NCBI GenBank assembly: GCA_003155465.1 | Contig: PMCR01000486.1 | Location: 1,381 to 21,210, forward strand | Direction of reading: 5' to 3' | DNA: 19,830 bases | DNA from: Myxococcales bacterium | GTDB taxonomy: Bacteria > Myxococcota > Polyangia > Fen-1088 | Part shown: piece by piece, positions 1 through 7,573 of the stretch | How the letters are laid out: every line of letters begins with the position of its first letter | How positions within the stretch are numbered: position 1 is the stretch's first letter | Notes under the pieces: generated by a model | Databases searched by the model: none | Seen by the model: the letters and a program-made list of their open reading frames with translations, nothing else | Told to the model about the DNA's origin: nothing | Made by a program: the position numbers and the translations under genes

Positions 1-424
1 TCTTGAGCAGCGCATTGAACGCGCTCACCGACAGCATGTGGACCTCGTCGACGATGTAGACCTTCTTGCGCGCCTCGGCCGGCAGGTAGCGCACGCCCTC
101 GCGCAAGGTCCGCACGTCATCCACCCCGGTGTTGGACGCGCCGTCGATCTCCTGCACGTCCACTGACTGCCCGCTGGAGATAGACTGGCAGATGGAGCAG
201 GTCCCGCACGGGGTGGCGGTCGGTCCCTGCGCGCAGCAGAGCGCCTTGGCCAGAATGCGCGCCGCACTGGTCTTGCCGATGCCGCGCGCGCCGGTGAACA
301 GGAAGGCGTGGTGCACGCGCCCCATGCTGATGGCGTTGGTCAGGGTGCGCGCCACATGCTCCTGCCCGAGAAGATCCTCGAACTTCTGCGGCCGGTACTT
401 GCGCGCAAGAACCAGGTAAGACAT
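1..424 (-). CDS. dnaX: DNA polymerase III subunit gamma/tau, N-terminal part (cut by window edge)
   Basis: This is the clamp-loader ATPase subunit that loads the sliding clamp during chromosome replication in the cytoplasm. The ATG at 424 opens a frame of 141 residues that runs off the left edge, so the C-terminal part is missing from the window. It begins [20 protein letters not shown], the standard start of the family. A Walker A motif GARGIGKT lies at residues 45-52. The four-cysteine zinc module has its usual spacing (C64, C73, C76, C79). A Walker B motif with DEVH follows at 126-129, and the frame ends in [11 protein letters not shown]. No Shine-Dalgarno precedes the ATG, but a sigma70-like promoter ends 6 bases before it, so the message may be leaderless. 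It is transcribed divergently from the toxin-antitoxin pair. The identification is very secure. Whether a shorter gamma form is made cannot be judged here. Confidence 0.96.
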   Translation of the reverse strand, partial: MSYLVLARKYRPQKFEDLLGQEHVARTLTNAISMGRVHHAFLFTGARGIGKTSAARILAKALCCAQGPTATPCGTCSICQSISSGQSVDVQEIDGASNTGVDDVRTLREGVRYLPAEARKKVYIVDEVHMLSVSAFNALLK

Positions 425-430
425 GCACGC

Positions 431-459
431 ATATTCTGGACTCACCCGGCGACAGTCAA
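431..459 (-). promoter_or_regulatory. Predicted promoter of dnaX, placing the start site at the ATG
   Basis: Read on the minus strand, TTGACT (459-454) and GAATAT (436-431) are separated by exactly 17 bases. Only 6 bases lie between the -10 box and the ATG at 424, so transcription would start at or next to the A of the start codon. The -35 is a good match and the -10 is weak (3 of 6). The absence of a ribosome binding site agrees with a leaderless message. Confidence 0.4.
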
Positions 460-532
460 CAGGCGAATCGAATGCCGTCGGTCGGCAACCCGACGCCGCT
501 GCGGCAAACCGATCCGCGAAAATCGATCCTCC

Positions 533-561
533 TTGCCCAATTGTGCTACCTGTAGCACAAT
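533..561 (+). promoter_or_regulatory. Predicted promoter of the toxin-antitoxin operon
   Basis: TTGCCC (533-538) and CACAAT (556-561) each match the sigma70 consensus at 4 of 6 positions and are 17 bases apart. The start site would fall near 568, only a few bases before the antitoxin ATG at 571. A perfect palindrome fills the spacer, as expected for a repressed promoter. The assignment rests on spacing and on the operator, not on strong boxes. Confidence 0.45.
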
Positions 562-564
562 TGG
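537..564. promoter_or_regulatory. Perfect palindromic operator upstream of the antitoxin gene
   Basis: The left arm CCAATTGTGCTAC (537-549) is the exact reverse complement of the right arm GTAGCACAATTGG (552-564), with a 2-base centre (CT). All 26 arm bases pair. The element lies between the predicted -35 and -10 boxes, and its right end overlaps the Shine-Dalgarno GGAG (563-566) of the antitoxin. Phd/YefM-type antitoxins are known to bind palindromes at their own promoter and repress the operon, with the toxin as co-repressor. That this palindrome plays that role is inferred from position and symmetry. Confidence 0.8.
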
Positions 565-570
565 AGCATC

Positions 571-807
571 ATGAAGACCGCCGGCATTCGAGAAGCGCGC
601 CAGGGGCTGTCGTCGCTTGTGGCGGAGGTGCGCAAGGGCCGAGAGATCGTGCTGACCGAGCACGGCCGGCCCGCGGCGCGCCTGGTGCCCTTGCGCGACG
701 AAGCAGCTCACGCCTTTCGCAGCCACCGGCGTTTCCGGGCGACCATCGGCCAGGCTGGCGCGACCTTGTCGATTGCGATAGCGGAAGACCGTGCAGATCG
801 AAGCTAG
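571..807 (+). CDS. Type II antitoxin, Phd/YefM family
   Basis: This 78-residue protein would bind and neutralise the PIN-domain toxin encoded just downstream and repress its own promoter. The N-terminal half (residues 1-42, MKTAGIREARQGLSSLVAEV then a stretch with ...VLTEHGRPAARLVPL) has the Phd/YefM fold pattern: a strand, a helix with the REARQGLSSL motif, and the HGRPAARLVPL strand. The C-terminal half (43-78) is Arg/Ala-rich and would be the toxin-binding tail. The ATG at 571 has GGAG at 563-566, a rather short 4-base spacing. The frame overlaps the toxin start by 17 bases, which suggests coupled translation. A perfect palindrome directly upstream supports autoregulation. The exact toxin-neutralising partner is inferred from adjacency. 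Confidence 0.88.
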   Translation: MKTAGIREARQGLSSLVAEVRKGREIVLTEHGRPAARLVPLRDEAAHAFRSHRRFRATIGQAGATLSIAIAEDRADRS

Positions 808-1246
808 CCCGCTGTACCTGGACACCAGCGCGCTCGCCAAGATCTACGTCCAGGAACCGGACAGTGATGCTCTCGACGCGGCCTTGACCGGCCGGCGCGA
901 CCTTCTGCTCTCGGAGCTGGCGTTGACCGAGCTGACCTCGGCGCTCGCTCGCCGCGTTCGTGAGGGGCAACTCGACGCCACCGCCGGCCGGCGCATCTAT
1001 CAACAGCTTTTCCGCGACGTGCGTGCGGGCGAGTACCGGTTGCTCGACCTGACTTCAGCCACCCACCGCGAGGCAGAGCGATTGCTCCTGACGCTTGGAC
1101 TTCACGCGCCCCTGCGCGCGGCGGACAGCCTGCACCTGGCCGCGGCCGCCCTTGCCGACGCTCGCGCTCTTGTCACATATGATCGTCAGATGCACGCCGC
1201 CGCCGTGGCCCTCGGAGTATTCGAGGTCGTCCCGGCCTCGTTGTGA
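791..1246 (+). CDS. vapC: PIN-domain ribonuclease toxin, VapC-like
   Basis: This 151-residue PIN-domain protein is expected to be a Mg2+-dependent endoribonuclease that cleaves RNA (tRNA or rRNA in characterised VapC proteins) when freed from its antitoxin. The acidic active-site set is present: D11 in LYLDTSALAK, E47 in LALTELTSAL, D112 in RAADSLHLAAA and D131 in VTYDRQM. The start is the GTG at 791, inside the end of the antitoxin gene (17-base overlap), which implies translational coupling. The length is normal for the family. All catalytic acids are intact, so the toxin looks functional. The cellular RNA target cannot be read from the sequence. Confidence 0.9.
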   Translation: MQIEASPLYLDTSALAKIYVQEPDSDALDAALTGRRDLLLSELALTELTSALARRVREGQLDATAGRRIYQQLFRDVRAGEYRLLDLTSATHREAERLLLTLGLHAPLRAADSLHLAAAALADARALVTYDRQMHAAAVALGVFEVVPASL

Positions 1247-1257
1247 TCAACGGCCGT

Positions 1258-1286
1258 TTGACGCAAATTTGGCCGTGGTTTACGCT
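1258..1286 (+). promoter_or_regulatory. Candidate promoter upstream of the kinase gene
   Basis: TTGACG (1258-1263, 5 of 6) is followed after 17 bases by TACGCT (1281-1286, 3 of 6). It lies just after the toxin stop codon and would give a leader of about 120 bases before the kinase GTG. The -10 is weak. Confidence 0.35.
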
Positions 1287-1375
1287 CTGCTGGTTTGCAT
1301 CGTCGCGACCTTGATGTCGCAGGACTACGGAGAACCGTCGCACGTGACTACACGAGAGCTTAAACTGGCGCGCGT

Positions 1376-1396
1376 GGGAACCCTTGCCGGGTTCCC
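1376..1396 (+). other. 8-bp perfect hairpin in the kinase leader, just before the ribosome binding site
   Basis: GGGAACCC (1376-1383) pairs perfectly with GGGTTCCC (1389-1396) across a 5-base loop TTGCC. The hairpin ends 5 bases before AGGAGA (1402-1407), the Shine-Dalgarno of the kinase. No T-run follows, so it is not a standard terminator. It may protect the message, tune translation or serve as a protein-binding palindrome. Confidence 0.6.
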
Positions 1397-1415
1397 GTGG
1401 TAGGAGAGATCGACC

Positions 1416-3206
1416 GTGCCGCCTGAGCCTCAAGTGGACGCATTGGTGGGAACCGTGGTGGAGGGTGCGTACCGGATCACGCGCCTGATCGGCGAGGGCG
1501 GCATGGGCGCGGTGTACGAGGCGGTGCAGCTTCGCCTCAACAAGCGCGTGGCGGTCAAGCTGATGGCGCGCGATCTGGCGGCCAACCGCGAGGCCCTGGC
1601 GCGCTTCCATCGCGAGGCCGAGATCACCTCGCACCTCGGGCATCCGCACCTGGTGAACGTCGTGGACTTCGGCCAAGCCGAATCCGGCGAGCCCTACCTG
1701 GTGATGGAGTATCTCGAAGGCGAGGATCTCGACCACCGCCTGCGCCGCGTGGGTTGCATGCCCATCGAGGCGGTGGTCAACGTGGTCAAGCAGGTCGCTT
1801 CGGCGCTGAATGCAGCCCACGACCAAGGCGTCGTTCACCGCGATCTCAAGCCCGGCAACGTGTTTCTGGTGCAGATCCCGGGCGAGCCCGATTTCGTCAA
1901 GGTGCTCGACTTCGGCATTTCGAAGATGAAAGCGGCGCGCACCCAACTGACCAACGCGGCGGCGGTGATGGGCACGCCGAACTACATGTCGCCCGAGCAA
2001 GCCACCGGCATGGTGGAGGAGATCGATCATCGCGTCGACCAGTGGGCGCTCGGCTGCATAACCTGGCAGATGCTTCTCGGGCGGGGTCCGTTCGTGGCTG
2101 ACGAGGTAGCCGCGATTCTGTATCAGATCATCAACCTGGACCCGCATCCCCTGACGCCGCGGGTGCCGGGCCTGCCACCGGCTGTGGAGGCGGTGTTGCG
2201 GCGGGCCTTGAGCAAGCGGCCGGCGGATCGATTCCCTTCGCTGCGAGAATTCTCCCGCGCATTGGATGCCGCCGCGTCTGGCCGGCCCGCTGACGCAACA
2301 CCAGCGCCGGTGGTTGCATCACCTGCGTCGCCGGCCGATACGACCATCGCGTACGGGACAACCCCGGTCGCCGGGATACCTGCACCAGCGCCCATTGCCC
2401 AACCGCCGCCAGACGCGCAAAAGCCCGACGCTGATGTCTCGCTGATCAGGGACAATACCCATACACCGCAAGACGCGCCCAAGCCCGATGTGGATGTCTC
2501 GCCGACCGAGGACGACTCGGATCTCGTGGCGCCCCGGAATCGGATCAGGCCGGTTCATATCCTGGTCGCGGCGGTCGGCATGCTGCTCCTGCTCGGAACT
2601 TGCTTGCTGACTGCCGGACGCAGAACTGACAAGCGTCCTTTGCCGGCACCCGTGGCTGCACCAACCCCGCCACCCGCGATTCTCCCGCAGCCAGCGCCGA
2701 CACCCGCGCCAATCCCCGCAGCGCCTCCGCCGCCCGTTGTCGCGTCGCCGGAGCCCGCGCCACTTCCTCCCGCAAGCGGAAGCGAGGCCAGGCCTCCGGT
2801 TGTCAAGCGGCCGCAGCCTGGATTGGCGCCGGCCGCGGAACCAGTCGACGGTACAAAGTCGACAACCGGGGCGCCTTCGGACGTGGATAGGTTCTTGCGC
2901 GAGCGCGACCCAAAGAAGGCCGAGGCGACCGAGGCTGCCACCGATCGCCGCGCCAACCCCTACCACGATTATGAGGACATCGACTTCACCGGCGCTCGCC
3001 GGTCCAACCCGTACAGCGATACTGATGGCACAAAGCCAGGCGCCCCTGTTGGTGGTCCCGCCGGCGAACGCCGCGCCAACCCCTGGGTCGATCCGTTCGT
3101 GGACGGCGCCGACGCTCCGCCTCCACCAGGAAAGCCAAAGACTCCTGTTTCACCACCCGCAGCCGCGCCACCCCCCCGCAAGCCCGCGTTGATCGAGGAG
3201 CTGTGA
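1416..3206 (+). CDS. Membrane-anchored Ser/Thr protein kinase, PknB type
   Basis: The protein has 596 residues and should phosphorylate Ser/Thr residues of partner proteins. The kinase domain (about 18-285) is complete: glycine loop GEGGMGAVYEA (26-36), lysine in VAVK (K48), catalytic HRDLKPGN (141-148, D143), DFG (165-167), GTPNYMSPEQ (186-195) and DQWALGC (208-214). A Pro/Ala-rich linker holds two similar KPDxDVS segments. One membrane helix lies near 379-400 (HILVAAVGMLLLLGTCLLTA), preceded by basic residues, so the kinase domain faces the cytoplasm. The Pro-rich tail beyond it carries three RRxNP[YW] motifs (511-516, 528-533, 552-557). No PASTA or other known sensor domain is visible. The start is GTG at 1416 with AGGAGA 8 bases upstream. 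Substrates are unknown. Confidence 0.93.
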   Translation: MPPEPQVDALVGTVVEGAYRITRLIGEGGMGAVYEAVQLRLNKRVAVKLMARDLAANREALARFHREAEITSHLGHPHLVNVVDFGQAESGEPYLVMEYLEGEDLDHRLRRVGCMPIEAVVNVVKQVASALNAAHDQGVVHRDLKPGNVFLVQIPGEPDFVKVLDFGISKMKAARTQLTNAAAVMGTPNYMSPEQATGMVEEIDHRVDQWALGCITWQMLLGRGPFVADEVAAILYQIINLDPHPLTPRVPGLPPAVEAVLRRALSKRPADRFPSLREFSRALDAAASGRPADATPAPVVASPASPADTTIAYGTTPVAGIPAPAPIAQPPPDAQKPDADVSLIRDNTHTPQDAPKPDVDVSPTEDDSDLVAPRNRIRPVHILVAAVGMLLLLGTCLLTAGRRTDKRPLPAPVAAPTPPPAILPQPAPTPAPIPAAPPPPVVASPEPAPLPPASGSEARPPVVKRPQPGLAPAAEPVDGTKSTTGAPSDVDRFLRERDPKKAEATEAATDRRANPYHDYEDIDFTGARRSNPYSDTDGTKPGAPVGGPAGERRANPWVDPFVDGADAPPPPGKPKTPVSPPAAAPPPRKPALIEEL

Positions 3207-3208
3207 TC

Positions 3209-4439
3209 ATGTCTGTAGCCTCTCTCATCCTTCTCCCGATTCTGACCATGAAAGCCCTCTCCTTGTTGTCTGCACGCCTGGTTGTCCCAGGCCTCTGCCT
3301 GATCGCTGCGCTTGCGGCAGCGTGCTCATTCGACGTTAACAAATTGCGAACCCCGGAGTCGTAAGGTTCTGACGGAGCCGCCGACCACCCCGTGGTTCAC
3401 GATGCCGGCAGGTCTGGCAACGGTGGCACCATTGCAATCCCGCCAGACGCTGCCATCGCCACAGGCGGCAGGGGAGGCGCTGGTGGCGTGGGGACAACGG
3501 GGGGGGGTGTGGCGCAGCGGCGGCCAGACCAGCACGGATGGAGCCGCCGGCCAGACGACCACTGCGACCAGCACTGCGCCAGGCGTGTGCGTTCCTGGCA
3601 TCAGTGTCCAGTGCGCCTGCCCCTCGGGCCATCTAGGCGCCCAAGCCTGCACCTCGGCAGGCACATACGCGGCATGCGTGTGCGCCCCCTCAGCGGTGGA
3701 CGCCGGGAGCGCGGGCGGTCGTGATGGTGCCGCCGACGGACCACCAGACGCGGCCATCGCCACGGGCGGCAGCGGCGGCACGACTGTCGAGAGTTCAGGC
3801 GGCACGATCAACGCAGGCGGCACCACCACTGCGGGCGGCAGCACCAGCAACGCGCCTTCTGGCACCACCGTGACCTTTGCCAACGGCAAGGCCCAGGGTG
3901 CCATAACCGGCTACGGCTGGCTTGCTCTCGGTGCCGCGGACGCCCTCACTGACCCGACCTGCGGCCCCGGCAAGATGCCCATCACGAACACCGCTCCTTG
4001 CCCTTCCTCCACCAACTGGAATTCCCCCACCGCGCTCTGCGTCTCGGGCTCGATTCCGGCTCTTGGAACACCTCCGGACTACGCCGGAAACTGGGGCATC
4101 ATGCTTGGCGTGAACTCCGCTGACCCAATGGGAGTCATTGGTCAGTCCTTCTCGACCATGGCGATCACGGTCACTGGCTTGCCCTTGGTCGGGCTGCGCG
4201 CCATGGTCCACAAGAGGGGTGATCCGGATTCGACCTCCTACTGCGCTGTGCTGACCTCGGGTACGGCCATGCCCCTCGCGTACTTCAGCACGGCCTGCTA
4301 CACGCCAACGTCGCCCGGCATCGCCATCACGGCCGCTGACGTACCGAACATCGACAAGATCGGCGTGCAGGTTTCGTCGGGTGCCGCGGCGATCGCCGTG
4401 ACCAACCTCTGCATCACTGGCATCACCTTCGCCAAGTAG
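3209..4439 (+). pseudogene. Disrupted lipoprotein gene (nonsense codon plus frameshift at a G9 tract)
   Basis: The ATG at 3209 starts 2 bases after the kinase stop and has GAGGAG upstream. It encodes a lipoprotein signal peptide ending in LAAAC (C39), then stops at TAA 3362-3364 after 51 residues. The same frame continues past the stop with a typical Gly-rich linker (GSDGAAD..., PPDAAIATGG) up to a run of nine G (3499-3507). Beyond it, coding continues in the +1 frame: a Cys-rich linker (CVPGISVQCACPSG), a second DGAAD...PPDAAIATGG copy, a Gly/Thr linker, and a C-terminal domain of about 190 residues that looks like a beta-sandwich, ending at 4439. That last frame is open from a TTG at 3312, but its first 65 residues are out-of-frame noise. 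Intact, it would be a surface lipoprotein, perhaps carbohydrate-binding; the domain family is not recognised. Real decay and sequencing error are both possible. Confidence 0.72.
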
Positions 4440-4463
4440 CCCGCGCCCTGTACCCGTCTCTGA

Positions 4464-4940
4464 CTAGTGAGTCTCCGGTTGCAGCACTTGCGGCCGCAAG
4501 GTTCTCGCATGCCCTGGCATGAACAAACACGTGTCGCGGTTGATCCCCAGGAGCAAGTCGGTGGTGGCCTGGTCAGCCGGGGGAAAGGCGTAGTTCTCCA
4601 GTTCCTGGGGCGCCACCCAGCGAACATCGGCCACCCGAATTGGGTGCGGTTCTTGGCTGGCCGCGATGCTGGCCCGATAGAGAACCAACTCCACGACATA
4701 GCCATCGTAGCGGTGGGTGCGGTGGGCGGTGGAGCCGCCCACATTCACATCGACGCCGACCCGTTCCAGGAGTTCCCGTCGGAGCGCGGCTTCGTCGGTC
4801 TCGCCGGTCTCGACCTTGCCACTCGGAAACTCCCACAACCCGGCAAGCACAGCTGTCGAACGCCGCTGGGTAATGAGGAATCGCCCTTGCTGCTCGATCA
4901 CGGCAGCCACCACGCGAATGTGAGGTACGAGGTCATTCAT
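4464..4940 (-). CDS. Nudix hydrolase, MutT-like
   Basis: The protein has 158 residues and belongs to the family that hydrolyses oxidised or non-canonical nucleoside triphosphates to monophosphate and pyrophosphate. The Nudix box spans residues 41-63: G41, E47, then RELLERVGV (55-63). The consensus is GX5EX7REUXEEXGU, and its last glutamate is replaced by arginine (R60). Other MutT/NudG hallmarks are present: LITQRR early on, GLWEFPSGK before the box, and ELENYAFPPAD (113-123) near the end, which in this family forms part of the nucleotide pocket. The chosen start is ATG 4940, with GGAG 7 bases upstream; the frame is open further upstream, but that part shows no family similarity. It may act in nucleotide-pool sanitation, although the box substitution makes activity uncertain. 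Confidence 0.88.
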   Translation of the reverse strand: MNDLVPHIRVVAAVIEQQGRFLITQRRSTAVLAGLWEFPSGKVETGETDEAALRRELLERVGVDVNVGGSTAHRTHRYDGYVVELVLYRASIAASQEPHPIRVADVRWVAPQELENYAFPPADQATTDLLLGINRDTCLFMPGHARTLRPQVLQPETH

Positions 4941-5071
4941 GACGTAGCTCCGAGGCTGCCAGCCTTTGCGCACGCATTTCTTCTTCGACTCATGGATAGC
5001 AGTCCCTCCTCGCTGTTCTGTGCCATCGGCGAACGCTGGCGAAACTTGAGCGTCACCTTCAATTTTTCCAT
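4937..5071 (-). CDS. Possible small 44-residue protein overlapping the Nudix start (ATGA)
   Basis: ATG at 5071 opens a 44-residue frame starting MEKLKVTLKFRQRSP. It ends in a TGA that overlaps the Nudix ATG as ATGA, an arrangement common for coupled genes. A purine-rich stretch (GGGAGCAGG) lies upstream. Against it, the third codon positions are less GC-rich than in neighbouring genes, no family is recognised, and the basic Ser/Arg-rich tail looks random. I give it only as a possibility. Confidence 0.2.
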   Translation of the reverse strand: MEKLKVTLKFRQRSPMAQNSEEGLLSMSRRRNACAKAGSLGATS

Positions 5072-5374
5072 GTCCCTGCTCCCTCGGTTGGATTCCGCTC
5101 GCCATGTCTCGTTTCCAACAAGACGCATCTGGACCCTTGACGGCAGGCGCAAGCCGTACACGGCCCCGTGGCTTCTGTAGGACCCCGTGCCTACCAAAGA
5201 CCAGACTCGTTGCAGCCGCACGCGAGCGAGCCTGCTGTCGCGCAGAATCTGCGCCTCCCAGTCCCGCGCGCCACAATCATCCAATTGACTGGGCTGGCGA
5301 ACACCGCGGCACAGGGGCCGACGCACACGCCCGATTTTCCGCCAACTCTCCCTCCAAGGGCAAAAGCCACACTT
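5072..5374. other. Intergenic stretch with no recognisable gene
   Basis: About 300 bases lie between the Nudix gene region and the end of the GH3 gene. Frames on both strands are open in places, but none shows a family pattern, a convincing start or a signal peptide. No hairpin with a T-run follows the GH3 stop. It may hold a promoter for the Nudix gene, but I cannot point to good boxes. Confidence 0.5.
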
Positions 5375-7573
5375 CTAGTACGGCAACTCGACGGTCTGGC
5401 CCAGCAGGTCGAACTCGACGGACAATGGCGATTGTCCGTTCAGTTCCTGGCTGCGCGGATCAGGCTGGCTGCCGCCCACGCTGACACGGAAGCGGCCTGG
5501 CTCCAGCACGCGCTGGCCGCGCTCGTCGATGAGCGACAGGTCACGCGGAGAAAGCTCGAAAGAAATACGGCGGGCTTGGCCGGGCAGAAGATGCACACGC
5601 ACAAAACCGCGCAGGCTGGCAATGGGCACGCGACAAGAGGCCTGCAGGTCCGTCAGGTAGAGCTGCACGACCTCGTCGCCCGGCCGGCTGCCCGCGTTGG
5701 TCACCGTGACCGACACCGATGCGCTGGCGCCGGCCGGGATTGGCGCCGGCGATACGGCGATGTCTTGATAGTGGAAGCGCGCGTAGGAAAGGCCAAAACC
5801 AAAAGGATAGAGCGGGGGCCTTTCCAAATAGCGGTAGGTGCGTCCCTTCATGCTGTAGTCTTTGAAATCAGGAACGTCCGCCAACGTGCGTGGAAAGGTG
5901 ATGGGAAGGCGGCCCGCGGGACTGACGTCACCAAAGATGATGTCGGCCAGGGCGTTGCCCCCTTCTTCGCCGGGATAGAAGGCTTGGATGATGGCGCCCA
6001 CGTGATCGTGGGCGCAGGCCAGGTTGAGCGCACTGCCCGAGATGACCACCAGCACCGTGGGTTTGCCGAGAGCGACGATGCTTTCCATCAGGCGGGGCTG
6101 CAGGCCGGGAAGCTCAAGATCCACCTTGTCCCCGGCCGCCTCCGAATTGCTCGCATCGCCTTGCTCGCCCTCGATCTCGGCCGACAAACCCAGGCACAGC
6201 ACGACCGCGTCGGCGCGCTCGGCGATGCTGACCGCTTCGGCCAGATGGCCAGCGCAGTCCAGGCCATCGGTTGCGGTCCCCTGTCGCTTGCAACCTGGGG
6301 CGTACCACACCTTGGTCTGCCTGGCGACCGCGGCGCGGATTCCCTCTAGCGGCGTCACCGCACGCGACGGGGTTCCGCTGTAGTTGGCGCACAGGACGTG
6401 ATGGTCGTAGGCATTGGGACCGATGACCGCGATGCTGCGCAGATCCTTGCGCAGCGGCAGCAGCCCGCCCGCGTTCTTGAGCAGGACCATCGAGGCTGCG
6501 GCCGTGGCGCGGGCCAGGGCCCGGTGCTTGTCGCAGTCGTTGGTCTCGTAGGGAGTGGACGAATAGGGCACGCGCTCGGGCGGATCGAACATGCCCAGGC
6601 GCATGCGGGCACGAAACAGCCTGCGCAGGCAGGTGTCGAGATCCTGCTCGCGCACAAGCCCGGCAGCCAGCGCAGCCGGAATGTGACCGTAGGCACAGCC
6701 GCAGTTGAGGTCGCAGCCCGATTGCACCGCCAGCGCAGCCGATTCCGCAAAACTGCTGGTCACCCTGTGGCTCTGGTGAAAATCCTGGATGGCCCAGCAG
6801 TCGCTGACCACGAAGCCGCCAAAGCCCCATTCCTCGCGCAAAATTCGACGCAAGAGGGTGGGGCTGCCGCAACAGGGCTCGCCGTTGGTGCGGTTGTAGG
6901 CGGCCATGATGCTTTCGGCCTTGGCTTCCGTGATGCAGGCGTGAAAAGCCGGCAGATAGGTCTCACGCAGGTCTTTCTGGCTGACCTTGGCGTCGAATCC
7001 GTGGCGCAAGCCCTCGGGACCGCTGTGGACCGCGAAGTGCTTGGGCGTCGCCACCGCCTTCAGGTAATGGGGATGGTCGCCTTGCAAGCCGCGGCAGTAG
7101 GCCACCGCCAGGCGCGAGGTGAGAAACGGGCATTCGCCGTAGGTCTCGTGCCCGCGACCCCAGCGCGGGTCACGAAAGATGTTGATGTTGGGGGTCCAGA
7201 GCGTGAGTCCCTTGTACAGGCCCCGGTCGCCTTTGCGCGCGTACTCGTGGTGCTTGGCGCGCGCCTCGTCGGCAATGGCCACCGCCACCTCGTGCAGGCG
7301 CGCGATATCCCACATGGCGGCCAGGCCAATGGCCTGGGGAAAAACCGTGGCAATCCCAGCTCGCGCCACCCCGTGCAGCCCCTCGTTCCACCAGTTGTAG
7401 GCGGGCACACCCAAGCGCGGGATCGCGGGGGCAGCGTGCTGCATTTGCTGGGTCTTTTCCCCCAGCGTCAGCCGCGAAACCAGATCCTCGACCCGCTGGT
7501 CGATGGAAAGGTCGGGATCAAGGAAGGGATAGGTGGGCGTGGGTTCAGGCATGCGCGGCGGATTTCGTTGCAC
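5375..7573 (-). CDS. Glycoside hydrolase family 3 beta-glycosidase (beta-glucosidase/beta-xylosidase type)
   Basis: The protein has 732 residues. Family 3 enzymes release terminal beta-linked glucose, xylose or related sugars by a retaining mechanism. The N-terminal barrel (about 20-330) contains YNWWNEGLHG (59-68), NIFRDPRWGRG (131-141) and PKHFAVHSGPE (178-188). It also carries the nucleophile motif GFVVSDCW, with D258 as the likely nucleophile. The alpha/beta sandwich domain (about 365-600) contains VLLKN (363-367), LELPGLQ (486-492) and DVSPAGRLPITF (549-560). A fibronectin-III-like domain (about 612-702) includes the PGDEVVQLYL strand. The WWNE motif and layout resemble the beta-xylosidase branch. 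No signal peptide is seen, so the enzyme is probably cytoplasmic and acts on imported oligosaccharides. The start is GTG 7573; ATG 7552 is an alternative, and neither has a strong ribosome binding site. Confidence 0.95.
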   Translation of the reverse strand: MQRNPPRMPEPTPTYPFLDPDLSIDQRVEDLVSRLTLGEKTQQMQHAAPAIPRLGVPAYNWWNEGLHGVARAGIATVFPQAIGLAAMWDIARLHEVAVAIADEARAKHHEYARKGDRGLYKGLTLWTPNINIFRDPRWGRGHETYGECPFLTSRLAVAYCRGLQGDHPHYLKAVATPKHFAVHSGPEGLRHGFDAKVSQKDLRETYLPAFHACITEAKAESIMAAYNRTNGEPCCGSPTLLRRILREEWGFGGFVVSDCWAIQDFHQSHRVTSSFAESAALAVQSGCDLNCGCAYGHIPAALAAGLVREQDLDTCLRRLFRARMRLGMFDPPERVPYSSTPYETNDCDKHRALARATAAASMVLLKNAGGLLPLRKDLRSIAVIGPNAYDHHVLCANYSGTPSRAVTPLEGIRAAVARQTKVWYAPGCKRQGTATDGLDCAGHLAEAVSIAERADAVVLCLGLSAEIEGEQGDASNSEAAGDKVDLELPGLQPRLMESIVALGKPTVLVVISGSALNLACAHDHVGAIIQAFYPGEEGGNALADIIFGDVSPAGRLPITFPRTLADVPDFKDYSMKGRTYRYLERPPLYPFGFGLSYARFHYQDIAVSPAPIPAGASASVSVTVTNAGSRPGDEVVQLYLTDLQASCRVPIASLRGFVRVHLLPGQARRISFELSPRDLSLIDERGQRVLEPGRFRVSVGGSQPDPRSQELNGQSPLSVEFDLLGQTVELPY

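Noticed and set aside
1173..2147. Long open frame on the minus strand opposite the kinase gene
   Set aside because: It is antisense to conserved kinase motifs, is full of His/Arg/Leu from mirrored GC-rich codons, and has no family pattern.
3499..3507. G9 tract as a phase-variation switch
   Set aside because: Changing the tract length alone cannot restore expression, because a TAA at 3362-3364 stops the signal-peptide frame before it. Error or decay is more likely.
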